Shown here: in pieces, positions 11,107 to 20,792 of the stretch
Layout of the letters: every line of letters begins with the position of its first letter
Position numbering within the stretch: position 1 is the stretch's first letter
NCBI RefSeq assembly: GCF_019649055.1
Contig: NW_026570221.1
Span: 3,782,001 to 3,846,000 of the forward strand
Reading direction: 5' to 3'
Source: Paramacrobiotus metropolitanus
Taxonomy: Eukaryota; Tardigrada; Eutardigrada; Parachela; Macrobiotidae
Length of the DNA stretch: 64,000 nucleotides
The notes under the pieces: model-generated
Told to the model about the DNA's origin: nothing
Seen by the model: the letters and a program-made list of their open reading frames with translations, nothing else
Database searches by the model: none
Program-made: the position numbers and the translations under genes

Positions 11107-11152
11107 TGGACTCAACCTTATTCTGCAAGTTTCATTTCTGTTACCACAGAGA

Positions 11153-13120
11153 ATGGGACTTACACCTCAGCAGAAGTATGAGCCGCGATGCTCGGACTGC
11201 AGACGCAACAGTAACAGCGGAGACCAAAACCGCCGGGACAATTCCTCACGGGAGTTGTTCCCCTGTGCATATCACCTGCGGCCGGGCTTCCGCGACGAGA
11301 GTGACCGAGCCTACTGCTTCTACTTAGAGGTGGTGAGAGGCAACTTTGACGCATACTGCCACATGACCAGCCGCGACGGAAGCAACCTGATCCCCCTACT
11401 GAGGGACCACGAGCAGATAGAGATCTACGATCTCTACATGCAACGTAGTGGCGCCCGACAACCTGGTTGGAGCAGTACCGGAACCCCGATTCCCCCACTC
11501 AGCCAATCGGCTCGAGAACGGAAGGACGAGCGGGACCGGGAACGTCGATCCCGCAACTCGGGATCTGACCAGTCCTCAGGGCGTGGCCTAACGGCCGCCC
11601 CGAGCAATTACGCACACCAGTCGCAGCGGCCATCATCAGGCTCTCGATCCTACGGATACGAGTTGCCCATACCCATGGAATACAACCAGGGGTTCGACAA
11701 AACGATCCTGGAAAACATCAATAAAGCTATGGTTGACCAGGTGACCCGACAGCTGTTGGAAGGTGGATTGCTGGACGCCTTAAAAGGCCAATACCAGCCA
11801 GCGCGCTCTGAACAGCGCACACCGCTGACACCGCTACCGCGGAACCCGGATGACTTACGTCACCAGATTCAGAGCCGCAACCAGGACCAACCTGGCCGCC
11901 AAAGCCGTAGCCAGGCCGACGAGCGCCGAACGCGCACATCCCCCGGAAAACGGAACGAAACCGAGTCCAGCCTGGTTGTCGCGCAGTCCACCAAGCGACC
12001 AGAACGAAGTGTCAGCTCGGTGGCCCACAACATCAGTATCCATATACCAATGGAGACTGAGGCCACACTGCCAGCGGCGGACCTACCGGTCCAGCCTGCA
12101 CCAACTGGCAGCACTTCGGACTTCGATCCTTACAAGTATGCTGATGACCAGGGCCTCAACATCCGGCCACTTCCCCACCGGGTGGTGACGGATTATATTA
12201 TGGGTGCTATCCCATACCCAAGGGACAGATTGGCCCAAGTGGATGCCATGGTCCAGAACCTGCAAACGTTCGTCACCAGGTCTGGCCTTGAAATGGAAAT
12301 GCAGCGGAAAGATTGGCCTCGTGATTTTAGCATGGCCGAACACATACAGAACCGCGAGGGCTACCCGATGGTCCGTGACAATGCTCTATCGAGCATCACG
12401 GACGTGAACTTACTTGGACAGCCCATCACCAGACCGGACTGGAACGACTTGTGCCAACTGCACATTAAGGACGACCAACTTGATGTTGTCAAATACCTGG
12501 CTCAGTTTGTCCTACCGGACGCAAACGCCAGTTTCATCATCGCAGCTTGCAGAGCTGCCATAGACATCCCATGCAAACCGGCGGACCACAGGGATGATCC
12601 AGAGACACAAACTTACTCCTATAACGGCACGATGATACGCATCTTTGCCGCCCGACTCGGCCACCTACATTGCCACTGGGAACTTGAAGTTGCCTACCGG
12701 CAAGGGAAAATCGTCCCTCGGTTACTGACCCAGGTGGCGCTTCTGGGGAATCAAATCCATGAAGTTGAAGCGGGAGTCAAGATCCAAAGCGCCCTCAACG
12801 TTTACAGGAGCCGCGCCAAAGATTACCGCTATAAACATCCGACGGACTTCGACGACAATGCGGAAGTGTTCGTCAATCGAACAGCAACGAGGAAACTTCC
12901 AACGAAGTTTCGAACTCAGCGATCCTCAACAGGATCGTCCGCACACGTCCAAACCCAGGCCGTCCAACCAGACCAAGAAGTCCAGCCGGCCAGCGCCTCC
13001 AGCCAACATCAACAAAACCTGACAGAACAGGAATTGGCGGCTATGGAGGAAAGCGTCGTCGACCCACTCAACCCTGGGTTGGGCGACGGCGACCAAGCCG
13101 GACAAGGAGGGCAGGGATAG
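11153..13120 (+). CDS. E1 ORF3, lineage-conserved protein of unknown function
   Basis: 655 residues from an ATG with an intact frame. The N-terminal 90 residues contain paired cysteines (PRCSDC, then FPCAYHL) in a zinc-binding-like arrangement, followed by FDAYCHMTSRDG. The middle (about 120-330) is Arg/Ser/Gln/Pro-rich and probably disordered. The C-terminal 270 residues are ordered and match E2 ORF3: KYLAQFVLPDANASFIIAACRAAID here against EYVAQFVLRNVNPAFKILAARAAIG there, and later IFAARLGHLHCHWEL against VFAARLGHFPTQNQL. No signal peptide, membrane segment or catalytic motif is seen. A structural or nucleic-acid-binding role is possible but unproven. This is the only long ORF of E1 without an obvious break. 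Confidence 0.65.
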   Translation: MGLTPQQKYEPRCSDCRRNSNSGDQNRRDNSSRELFPCAYHLRPGFRDESDRAYCFYLEVVRGNFDAYCHMTSRDGSNLIPLLRDHEQIEIYDLYMQRSGARQPGWSSTGTPIPPLSQSARERKDERDRERRSRNSGSDQSSGRGLTAAPSNYAHQSQRPSSGSRSYGYELPIPMEYNQGFDKTILENINKAMVDQVTRQLLEGGLLDALKGQYQPARSEQRTPLTPLPRNPDDLRHQIQSRNQDQPGRQSRSQADERRTRTSPGKRNETESSLVVAQSTKRPERSVSSVAHNISIHIPMETEATLPAADLPVQPAPTGSTSDFDPYKYADDQGLNIRPLPHRVVTDYIMGAIPYPRDRLAQVDAMVQNLQTFVTRSGLEMEMQRKDWPRDFSMAEHIQNREGYPMVRDNALSSITDVNLLGQPITRPDWNDLCQLHIKDDQLDVVKYLAQFVLPDANASFIIAACRAAIDIPCKPADHRDDPETQTYSYNGTMIRIFAARLGHLHCHWELEVAYRQGKIVPRLLTQVALLGNQIHEVEAGVKIQSALNVYRSRAKDYRYKHPTDFDDNAEVFVNRTATRKLPTKFRTQRSSTGSSAHVQTQAVQPDQEVQPASASSQHQQNLTEQELAAMEESVVDPLNPGLGDGDQAGQGGQG

Positions 13121-15145
13121 GCCAACGGCCATTCCTGCATGTTGGCCCTAAAAAGGGACCAACATCACCTGAAACCAGACTTGAACACCACGATGGGTAC
13201 AATCCAACGGTTGTAGCCCTTGCCCAACAAACGTGGCTTACGGCCATGTACCGCCTACCTCACCGGACCTAAATCCCTGGATCTTAACCGGATTCCCCGG
13301 ATAGGCTCTGGCTTAGCGGCTGGGACCATGAATTTGGCTCGGCCATCCCAGACCATCCGACGGAGTCCACCGGATCGAACTTGGCGCGAGTGGGGTTCAC
13401 CGGCATGGAAGAGATCCAGCGCCCAGAAAGCGGCGACGGCCCGCATAGAAGTTGCGACAAGCCGTGGATCAGCCTGGCCCGCATACAAGTTGCGACAAGC
13501 CAAGGCCAAGTCCTGGCCCATAGAAATTGGACCAGGCCCACTATGCGTCTAACCGACCATAGATGGCTCACGAGTTTAGTTGCCATACCAGGCAACTGGG
13601 ACAAGTGAGTTTGGGAGCCACATGAAAGTTGTGGTACACCCACCTTGCATGCCACGTCCAACATCCTCACCACGGATCGCCCAGAGGCCCATCCAATAGA
13701 TGCACCGCCCCGAGGCCAAATGAGGATGCTCCTAGTCAGCAGACCGACTCCTTTGTGGAAAACGCCTACCGGCGCCCACAATTTAATTTTTTGGAGTTTG
13801 GCCCGGCAACCCTGATGTTTTCGTCAGACGCCACTTAATTTTGTTATGGCCACGGTCTCAGAGAAACCTACCTGACTCATCGGACATGGTAGCCAACTCA
13901 TGGCCCACGGCCAGTGAGACGGACCAACTTTGGCCCGCCATCAATTTTGGACCATCGAAAAAACGACTAAGTCCATTTGGCCCGCCATCAACCGCGGACA
14001 GTCGAAAAATCGACTAAGTCTTTTGGCCCGTCCAACGACGTGGCCACTGGAAAATCGACTAAGTCTTTTGGCCCGTCCAATGACGTGGCTCATCAAAAAA
14101 CGACTAAGTCCACATCGGAGAGCCAAAACCTGTTATACAGGACCCCCACGTCCCACACCAGCCGGAGGTGAGCCAAATCACAATGAAACCTTGTATCCCG
14201 GCCCAGAGCACGTCAGAGACCGAGTTTGGACCGCCCCAACGGGTTTGGTCCATTACACCACTTGGTCCTCGGACTTAGAAATTTTTCCATTATGGCCCTC
14301 TTGGACTTAGAAGATTTTTGGACCTAGGCGCATGACCAAACCGGCATGCAAGGCCAAAACCGGTCCAAGTTAGAGACCCTTATGGGCCATCCAAACGGAA
14401 TTGGTCCAAGCATACTATTTTCGTCACGGGAGCACCTCTCCTGTCCAGAGCCATCACTATGGCCCACCACGGACCGCCCAACCGGGCTTGGTCCTCCATA
14501 TCAGGAAGGGGATAACTGTCCTTGCGCATGCAACCGTGCCTTCCTCATACAACTCCGCTGGAATTACTTCGCTGGACCCCTGTGGACATCTCTGGAAACC
14601 GTCGCCCCGGATTCACAGGACCAGACACATCCTACCGGATAAAGCGGACCGTTGACTAGGACCCGTGTGGACATTGGCCCTGTGGCAACCCTAGTCGGAA
14701 TAAGCCCTTCTGTTTTGTCTAGTTTTTTAACCAAACCTGGTTTTTCTAGACTTTATTAACCAAAGATGATGTTTTTATTTAGCCATTTAACCAAAGGAAT
14801 TGGCTTTGGGGATCTCTAACTATGATCTTACTTTCTTTATTTCTCACCGGAATAGTGATCTTTTTTATTTCGATGTTTAACCTACGAGCCTTATAAACTT
14901 TATATTTTTTACTTGTTCGACCAACCAAGCCTTCAAACCCCACTGGAAACCCCTGCAACCAGAGTGCACTCCAGATTTCGGCCGTTCGGTGCACTGCACC
15001 GCGGGTCTGGAGGAAGCGACCCAACCGGGTTCAGAGACAAAGTGGCATCCGGCCTTACCGGGTATCGGATCCTGGCACCCTACCGGGTTAGCCAGGGGCA
15101 GAGTCGGAAGGTGCTCGCAGGAGCTCCCACTCCCGCCCAGAGGCA
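13121..15145 (+). other. E1 3' untranslated region
   Basis: About 2 kb between ORF3 and the 3' LTR with only short chance ORFs. It holds a four-copy tandem repeat (13930-14110). It ends with the conserved pre-LTR string GGAGCTC..CCCGCCCAGAGGCA, which E2 shares. No gene is seen. Confidence 0.6.
13925..14112 (+). repeat. Four-copy tandem repeat of about 50 bp in E1 3' UTR
   Basis: The phrase TCGAAAAATCGACTAAGTC followed by TTTGGCCCGYC recurs four times with small changes. It lies in the non-coding part upstream of the 3' LTR, where LTR elements often keep regulatory repeats. Function is unknown. Confidence 0.7.
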
Positions 15146-15529
15146 TGTCAGAGACCGCTCACTCGAGGCGGTAGACACCTCTCGTGGCTCTCTCTGTCGC
15201 CCGCCCGAACGTGGCAACGCCACTCGTGCCGCGCTATTACGCTGCTCACTCAGCGTATACTTTGTCTACGCTGACCAATCAGCGCATTTCTCTGCACTCT
15301 TGGGGGTGGAGCCTAGCGCTTACGGGCGATTCCGTGCTTTGCAGCATCAGCTGTTGCACACCGGCAGCACGCGGAATCATTATCACGATTCCCAGCTAGC
15401 GCACTGCAGGCACTTTTTCCACAGCTTTTTCCCACATCGGGTTTTCTGTTGGTTTTGTGTTGTTGTTGCTTTATTGCTATCACAATAAAGGCATATTTTG
15501 CCCCATTTTCCATCTGCTTCTGTGTCATA
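15146..15529 (+). repeat. 3' LTR of E1 (outer end tentative)
   Basis: Starts with TGTCAG after the conserved CCCAGAGGCA, exactly where the E2 LTR starts with TGTAAG after the same string. A CCAAT-type box (CTGACCAATCAGC) lies near 15270, and E2 has a matching GATTGGCTGA. A poly(A) signal AATAAA lies at 15484-15489. The end at 15529 (TGTCATA) is chosen by length and the ATA ending of E2; without the 5' copy it cannot be confirmed. Confidence 0.6.
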
Positions 15530-15906
15530 TCTGACAACTGACTGGTACGGTGTGGAGGGGTGCTTTATATATGGTCCTGGTCCGGATGGGCTCGGCTGCC
15601 ATGGGTGGGGCTGGTGTGGCGACAAGCCAATGACAGAGTGCATGACGGCATGATGATGTAATATGCGGTCAGCGTTACGTCATATGACCGCGCAGGAATG
15701 TGCAGGGCATACCAACACGTAGGCTTCCCGTGACTAATGGTCGTGCAGTGCGACTAGTGACGATGTCGTCACATTACCACCAAAGAGTGTCAACATTCAA
15801 AATTCACTGCCCAGTTAAATGCGATGAATTAGCAGCTTTGTTCGCTAAACAGCAACAAATTTCATGAATAATACTGGTTTTCACCACTGAACTCATTCTG
15901 ACAGCA
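15530..15906. other. Spacer after E1
   Basis: Non-coding, with a short inverted repeat GCGGTCA..TGACCGC near 15665-15695. Nothing else is recognised. Confidence 0.5.
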
Positions 15907-16370
15907 ATGTCCCCCATGCCGGACACCCCTAAATTCGTTCCGGCAGTAATGTCCCCCATGCCGGACACTACTAAATCCGTTCCGGCAATAATGTCCCCCA
16001 TGCCGGACACTACTAAATTCGTTCCGGCAATAATGTCCCCCATGCCGGACACTACTAAATTCCTTCCGGCAATAATGTCCCCCATGCCGGACACTACTAA
16101 ATTCGTTCCGGCAATAATGTCCCCCATGCCGGACACTACAAAAGTTGTTCCGGCAATAATGTCCCCCATGCCGGACACTACTAAATTCCTTCCGGCAATA
16201 ATGTCCCCCATGCCGGACACCACCAAATTCGTTCCGGCAATAATGTCCCCCATGCCGGACACCACTAAATTCGTTCCGGCAATAATGTCCCCATGCCGGA
16301 CACCACTAAATTCGTTCCGGCAATATTGTCCCCCATGCCGGACACCACTAAATTCGTTCCGGCGTTAATG
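15907..16370. repeat. Minisatellite, 42-bp unit, about 11 copies
   Basis: Tandem copies of a 42-bp unit that begins ATGTCCCCCATGCCGGACAC and ends GTTCCGGCAATA. Copies differ at few positions. The unit is a multiple of three, so both strands stay open (plus strand reads MSPMPDTTKFVPAI again and again); one copy near 16287 lacks a C and shifts the frame. Each unit contains TGCCGGA and its inverted partner TCCGGCA, so each could form a small hairpin. I regard it as a non-coding satellite, not a gene. Confidence 0.92.
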
Positions 16371-18217
16371 TCTTTTGGGTCACCGATTATCGCAGTTGTT
16401 TCCCGTTGGTTACGCTATGGTAACGCTAATGGTACTGTTTTAAAGGTCATCGATTGACCTGAAAATCAGCTTCCCGTGGTAGGTCCCCCATGTTACCATT
16501 CTGGCCAAAGGGTTACAGTTTTGGCGAATGTGGCAGGGGGGACACGGCAAAAATGTCCGGGGGGACAGGGGGACAATTTTGCCGGTCACATATGTACGCA
16601 TCCTTAGTGGATACAATACCTGTTGCAGCAATATCCAGCTGACACCTGTGGATCCTACGCCGACGTACAGCGACCGCAGTGCTGTATAAAGAGCTTTGAG
16701 CCCATTCGAAGGGCTAGTTTCACCTAGTCACCTCTCGGCGGGGGTTCGGTTCCATCGGTTTTCACCAATGTATCGAAGTCGCTCTGGTGGCATTCACTTT
16801 AATGCGGTTACCATTAAGCGGCGTATTCCGGCCCCGGAAATGGCTTTATTAAGCCAAAGCTGCGTTCATTACATTCCGTTATCGGGAGAACACTGTCTAC
16901 TATTTACATGTTCCTATTTCCTAGAGACTTGTTAGTGGCCTTCGTCGATAACACCACTCGATAAAGTCAGAAAAAGCTTTGCATATTCGTTCGAACGACG
17001 ACATACATTTTGATTTATTTTGTTAAAAGCTAACTGCATGGCTAATCACAGACCTGGACAATATTTTATGATGTATTTGCGTCACGCAAATAAGCGGACA
17101 AAACGGTAAACCATAAACATTGTTAATTTTTCGCTAATGTACCATTATTGGCAAAATTTTTTTTTATTTAAAACCGATATGGTACATGGAATGTACATTT
17201 GCATCACTGTAGCACTTGCAAACTTTTCTTGAATCGGTTTAGAATATCTTTTCAAGCCATGTGGTTTGTACTTTGTACAAGTTTCCGGTTAAAGGCTTGG
17301 GCTTTTCAACGTCTTCAATTTACCTAAAGTGTAATTCTTCCCACAAAACGCTCGTCCACACTGGGAGCATCGCGGGTATTGCAGCGTCTAACATTTAACT
17401 GTACTTGAAAGCTTTCAGTTGTTATTGCCAGTTGCCAGGACAGTGCCTCTTATTAATTTTTATTATTGCTCCGCATTAAATCGCAGCCGAATGAAGTTTA
17501 TAATATATATTATAATTATACATACAAAAGGTAAAAAAATCATTGTTTGAATGAGGTATGGCCTTATTTAGTACGGCGGTATGCTAGCATTTCCATGTTT
17601 TCACACTCACAATTTCACACACAATTGTGTTTCTCTCATCGTCGCCATTCTTTCCGCAGCGCGGTCAGTGTGATGCGGCTCAGTTTGCTTTCATCCAAAA
17701 AATGCCAATCTTCCTGATCCCATTCACAACCGCGGTAGTGGGTAGTCGGACGAGGATCAGCGCTCTGGTAGGTGCGCAGAATCTATGCACGACCAACAGA
17801 CCAACCGCGTAGGCTCGTAGCATGAACAGACAAAGCTTTGATATTTGTAGGTAGTTATTAATCTGAAAACTATGTTCCCTTTCCGTCACATGTTATCGCT
17901 TAAAGCATGTGGACCGCACGCCTGAAAAAGCAGTGCAGTACAGCACAGCAACCGGTTTTTTGACTGAGCCCAAAGATCTGCGGCTTTGCCTGTGAATAAA
18001 ATGTGTATCTGGATATGTTTCATGTTTCGGTCAGTTTAAGTTCACAGTTTCATATTTCGGTCACCGGTCACTTGCTCCACCCCCCAAACGGCGCGTTACG
18101 TGAATAACTGCTGATCGCACAACGTGTTTTTTATGTGTTTCTCACTGGTCTGTGTGATTAAAACAAAACTGAAAATGGTGGAATTTAAATTTGCTGAAGT
18201 TGGTAAACGCGGAAGTA
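16371..18217. other. Non-coding spacer
   Basis: About 1.8 kb, AT-rich in its middle (around 17140-17180 and 17490-17530). A short imperfect inverted repeat GGCAAAAATGTCC..GGACAATTTTGCC lies at 16546-16583. No convincing gene, RNA gene or element end is seen. Confidence 0.5.
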
Positions 18218-18876
18218 TGGTGTACCGATTGCGCAAAGGTTTTGCAAACAAATGCTAAATGACAAATGCTTTCTAGTTTTCAATCAAATGTTACTGACAA
18301 ATGTTTTTTGCTACCAGACAAATGTTTTTAAAAAATTATTAACAGACAAATGTTTCGGACAAATGTTTTTTACTTTTTTTTAAAAAACATTTCACAGACA
18401 AATGTCACTGACAAATGTCAGAAACATTCAGACAATTGTTACTGACAAATGCCAGAAACTTTCAGACAAATGTTTCTGACAAATGTCTTGATGTGATTGT
18501 AAGTGCCGTCTCGTGCACCAGAGGCGCGAACGCTGAACGCAACCACACAGTCCGCACTCAGATTTGCGGTGGTAGGCTTCTAAGTTGTGAGTCTCTGACA
18601 TTTGTCAAAAACATTTGTCTGAAAGTTTCTGAAATTTGACAGTAACATTTGTCTGAATGTTTCTGACATTTGTCAGTAACATTTGTCTGTGAAACTTTTT
18701 TAAAAAACATTTGTCTTAAATTAAAAAACATTTGTCCGAAACATTTGTCTGTTAAGAATTTTTTAAAAACATTTGTCTGGTCGCAAAAAACATTTGTCAG
18801 TAACATTTGATTGAAATCTAGAAAGCATTTGTCATTTAGCATTTGTTTGTAAAACATTTGCGCAATCGGTACACCA
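18218..18876. mobile_element. Foldback/MITE-like element with long inverted repeats and TA duplication
   Basis: Two inverted arms of about 270-280 bp (18218-18489 and 18594-18876) face each other across a spacer of about 104 bp. The outer ends are TGGTGTACCGATTGCGCAAA and its complement, and each is flanked by TA (18216-18217 and 18877-18878), the target duplication of Tc1/mariner-type elements. Both arms are built from many degenerate copies of GACAAATGT. There is no transposase, so it is non-autonomous. The short ORFs inside are by-products of the repeats. Confidence 0.85.
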
Positions 18877-19165
18877 TACGGAAGGGCGGTTACCTATTTT
18901 ATTTTGCACAATTCCTGTTCTTACTTTGGTTTTTTATGGAAGTTTTTTGTGTGAATTCAAGCCTTGAAATTCATGAGCGAAGTTTTTACTATGAAAGCTA
19001 TTTATTTCTGATATTTTTGTTGGTCCACAAATTTTGACACCAGGAGACCGAAATATGAAACCGCATGCTTAAAGTCACCGAAATATGGGCTAAGCATTTT
19101 ACAATTTTTGGTTGTTTTGTTGTGTTCGTTGAACGGTGCGACGGGGAAGAGAATAATGTTCTCAG

Positions 19166-19972
19166 TTATACGTAAGTATTGTGCCATCTCACCCAATCAT
19201 ACTCATCGGGCCAGTGCCGCCAAACATGTATAGTCAATTTTACAGCGGATTCCAGGTCCAAAGGTGTCCCGACCAGATGCGTCTCGAAAATGTCCCACAG
19301 TTGCGAGGTACTGCTGTCCTTTAAAGGGATCACCGCATGTGCAATGCGCCATTGTAAATATTCCTCTTCAAATGTCACATCTTTTAGGACGATTTTGTCA
19401 CAATACGATGCCAGTAGGCGGTGCGCGTTGATCATTTCTTCGAAGCCTTCTGCTGGATTTTGATAAGTGGGATACATGTTAACATAGCGCCGACAGAAGA
19501 TCATTCTCTGAAGTCGTCGGCCTGTCCGATCCAGCACCTTCCGGACGCAGCCGATCAGGGCGGCGCCCCAGTCATCCGCATAGGAGCGGTGCGTGTCGCT
19601 GCCCAAAATGCAGATGGTACGCGTTATCGATGTGATGTGTTTAAGGAAGCAACAATAGATCACGTAGTTACACGACAGCAGGAAACATTCGTCGCTGCAA
19701 TTATAGGAGACCCGCATATCGCTGCACATGTTAGCCGAAGTTAAAATCTGTTCCCACAGGTAGCAGGTGCGGCGACAGCGCAGACGATCGAAGGTGTCCA
19801 TCGACTGAAAGATCTCTACAAGAAGCATGCGAGGCAGCGGAATCCCGTCTGCACTGTGCCCCATTGGCATCTTCCGTTTGACTTCAATTGTCTGTAAATT
19901 GACTAAATTCCGGTAGTAATTGTCTCGAATCGCACCCTTTGCGTTGCGCTTTGCTGTTTCGAACTGTCCTAC
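19166..19972 (-). CDS. F-box family gene A, C-terminal exon
   Basis: Exon opened by a splice acceptor (TTTTTTTAG on the minus strand, 19973 side). An F-box-like motif lies about 35 residues in (LPRMLLVEIFQSMDTFDRLRCRRTCYLWEQIL region, about 19745-19845). F-box proteins recruit targets to SCF ubiquitin ligases through Skp1. About 190 residues without a recognised repeat follow, with ITSITRTICI, which matches ITSATRTICI of gene B. The family has an N-terminal domain encoded by an upstream exon (next entry). The reading phase across the 155-bp intron does not match the frame left by that exon, so the gene is probably damaged or misread. Confidence 0.65.
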   Translation of the reverse strand, partial: VGQFETAKRNAKGAIRDNYYRNLVNLQTIEVKRKMPMGHSADGIPLPRMLLVEIFQSMDTFDRLRCRRTCYLWEQILTSANMCSDMRVSYNCSDECFLLSCNYVIYCCFLKHITSITRTICILGSDTHRSYADDWGAALIGCVRKVLDRTGRRLQRMIFCRRYVNMYPTYQNPAEGFEEMINAHRLLASYCDKIVLKDVTFEEEYLQWRIAHAVIPLKDSSTSQLWDIFETHLVGTPLDLESAVKLTIHVWRHWPDEYDWVRWHNTYV

Positions 19973-20127
19973 CTAAAAAAATGTGTTTGGTTCATTTCAA
20001 AAACAGCAGCAATACATACCAAGAAAACACAGTTGCAGATCATGCCAAGACGTGCGAACTGATACCAAAGAGAATCTCGAGTGAAAAGAATTCCACGCCG
20101 ACAAAATATAAAATTTATACGACTTAC

Positions 20128-20792
20128 GAGATGCCTTTTCTGAATTGCTTTACTGTTAAGCGCTGCAGATACTCCAGCCTATCGCTGCGGAAGCGGATGC
20201 ATTGAACTTGATTCTTTTGGATTTCCTGGGTGAATTCTCTAGACAACACCGGGGTGACACATTTCCAATATCGTTCTGGCAGTCCAACGGAACGTATGAC
20301 GAAATCACCAGCCCGAACGAGTCGCCGCTGCATCACTTCAGCAGACCGTGAGTGGCGCAGTTGCGCACGGGGCACTAGCTCGCGAAGCATCGCTCCGCCT
20401 AACGGCACTTCCACAAAGAAGTAGTCAGAGGCGAGCTCGAAATTGTACATGAGCAGTTTTCCTGGATGCCACACCCATGGACCATCGTGGTGGGCCCGCA
20501 GCAGCACCAGCTCATCCGGTTTGTTGGCTAAAGCGACCGGCCAATCAAAGCCTTCTGTCCACTGGTCGAAGACAGACAAACCCAACGAAAACCTTATCAT
20601 TAAACCATCCTCTGTAAATCCTCCCGAATTCTATTAACACCGTGCGCTGTGCACTACAGTGAAGTCCACCATCAGGCCGTTCTTCGAGACGTTAATTACG
20701 CTGCCATGCTGTAGTGGTCCGTTCTGCTCCACTAACACATGGACCGAATTCCATGCCGTCACTTGCCGCTTGTTAATCTCGTACAGATTCAT
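20128..20792 (-). pseudogene. F-box family gene A, N-terminal exon with frame breaks
   Basis: The start MNLYEINKRQVTAWNSV at 20792 matches MHFYETNGQSLGAWNSV of the gene at 63460, so I take this ATG. It continues with GPLQHGSVINVSKNGLMVDF. A one-base shift near 20640 and another near 20580-20610 are needed to reach the conserved remainder (GPWVWHPGKLLMYNF.. then LRELVPRAQLR). A good donor GTAAGT lies at 20127-20122. The small beta-rich repeats (around QHGSVINV..LMVDF) recall Tudor-like barrels; that is a guess. Two breaks in one exon suggest a pseudogene or indel errors in the assembly. Confidence 0.55.

Larger units (their letters stand above)
1..15529 (+). mobile_element. Giant Ty3/gypsy LTR retrotransposon E1, 5' part outside the window
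   Basis: Plus-strand element entering the window inside pol. The order is reverse transcriptase, RNase H, integrase, Pro-rich tail, ORF2, ORF3, 3' untranslated region and 3' LTR. The RT-RNaseH-IN order defines Ty3/gypsy. Its 3' LTR was placed by comparison with E2: both carry the string CCCRCCCAGAGGCA directly before a TGT that opens the LTR (15146 here). The outer end at about 15529 is a guess from LTR length (384 bp against 379 bp in E2) and a similar ..ATA ending; the 5' LTR and target duplication cannot be seen. By analogy with E2, about 9-10 kb should lie left of the window. The coding blocks carry at least six frame disruptions, so this copy is inactive as read. Confidence 0.8.

Noticed and set aside
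15804-16265. 153-residue repetitive ORFs on both strands of the minisatellite
   Set aside because: A repeat unit divisible by three keeps several frames open; no start context and no flanking exon.
15907-16370. CRISPR-like array
   Set aside because: Units are contiguous without spacers, and the DNA is eukaryotic.
18558-18857. ORF inside the foldback element
   Set aside because: Made entirely of GACAAATGT repeats read as NVTDKCQ-like peptides; a by-product of the repeat.
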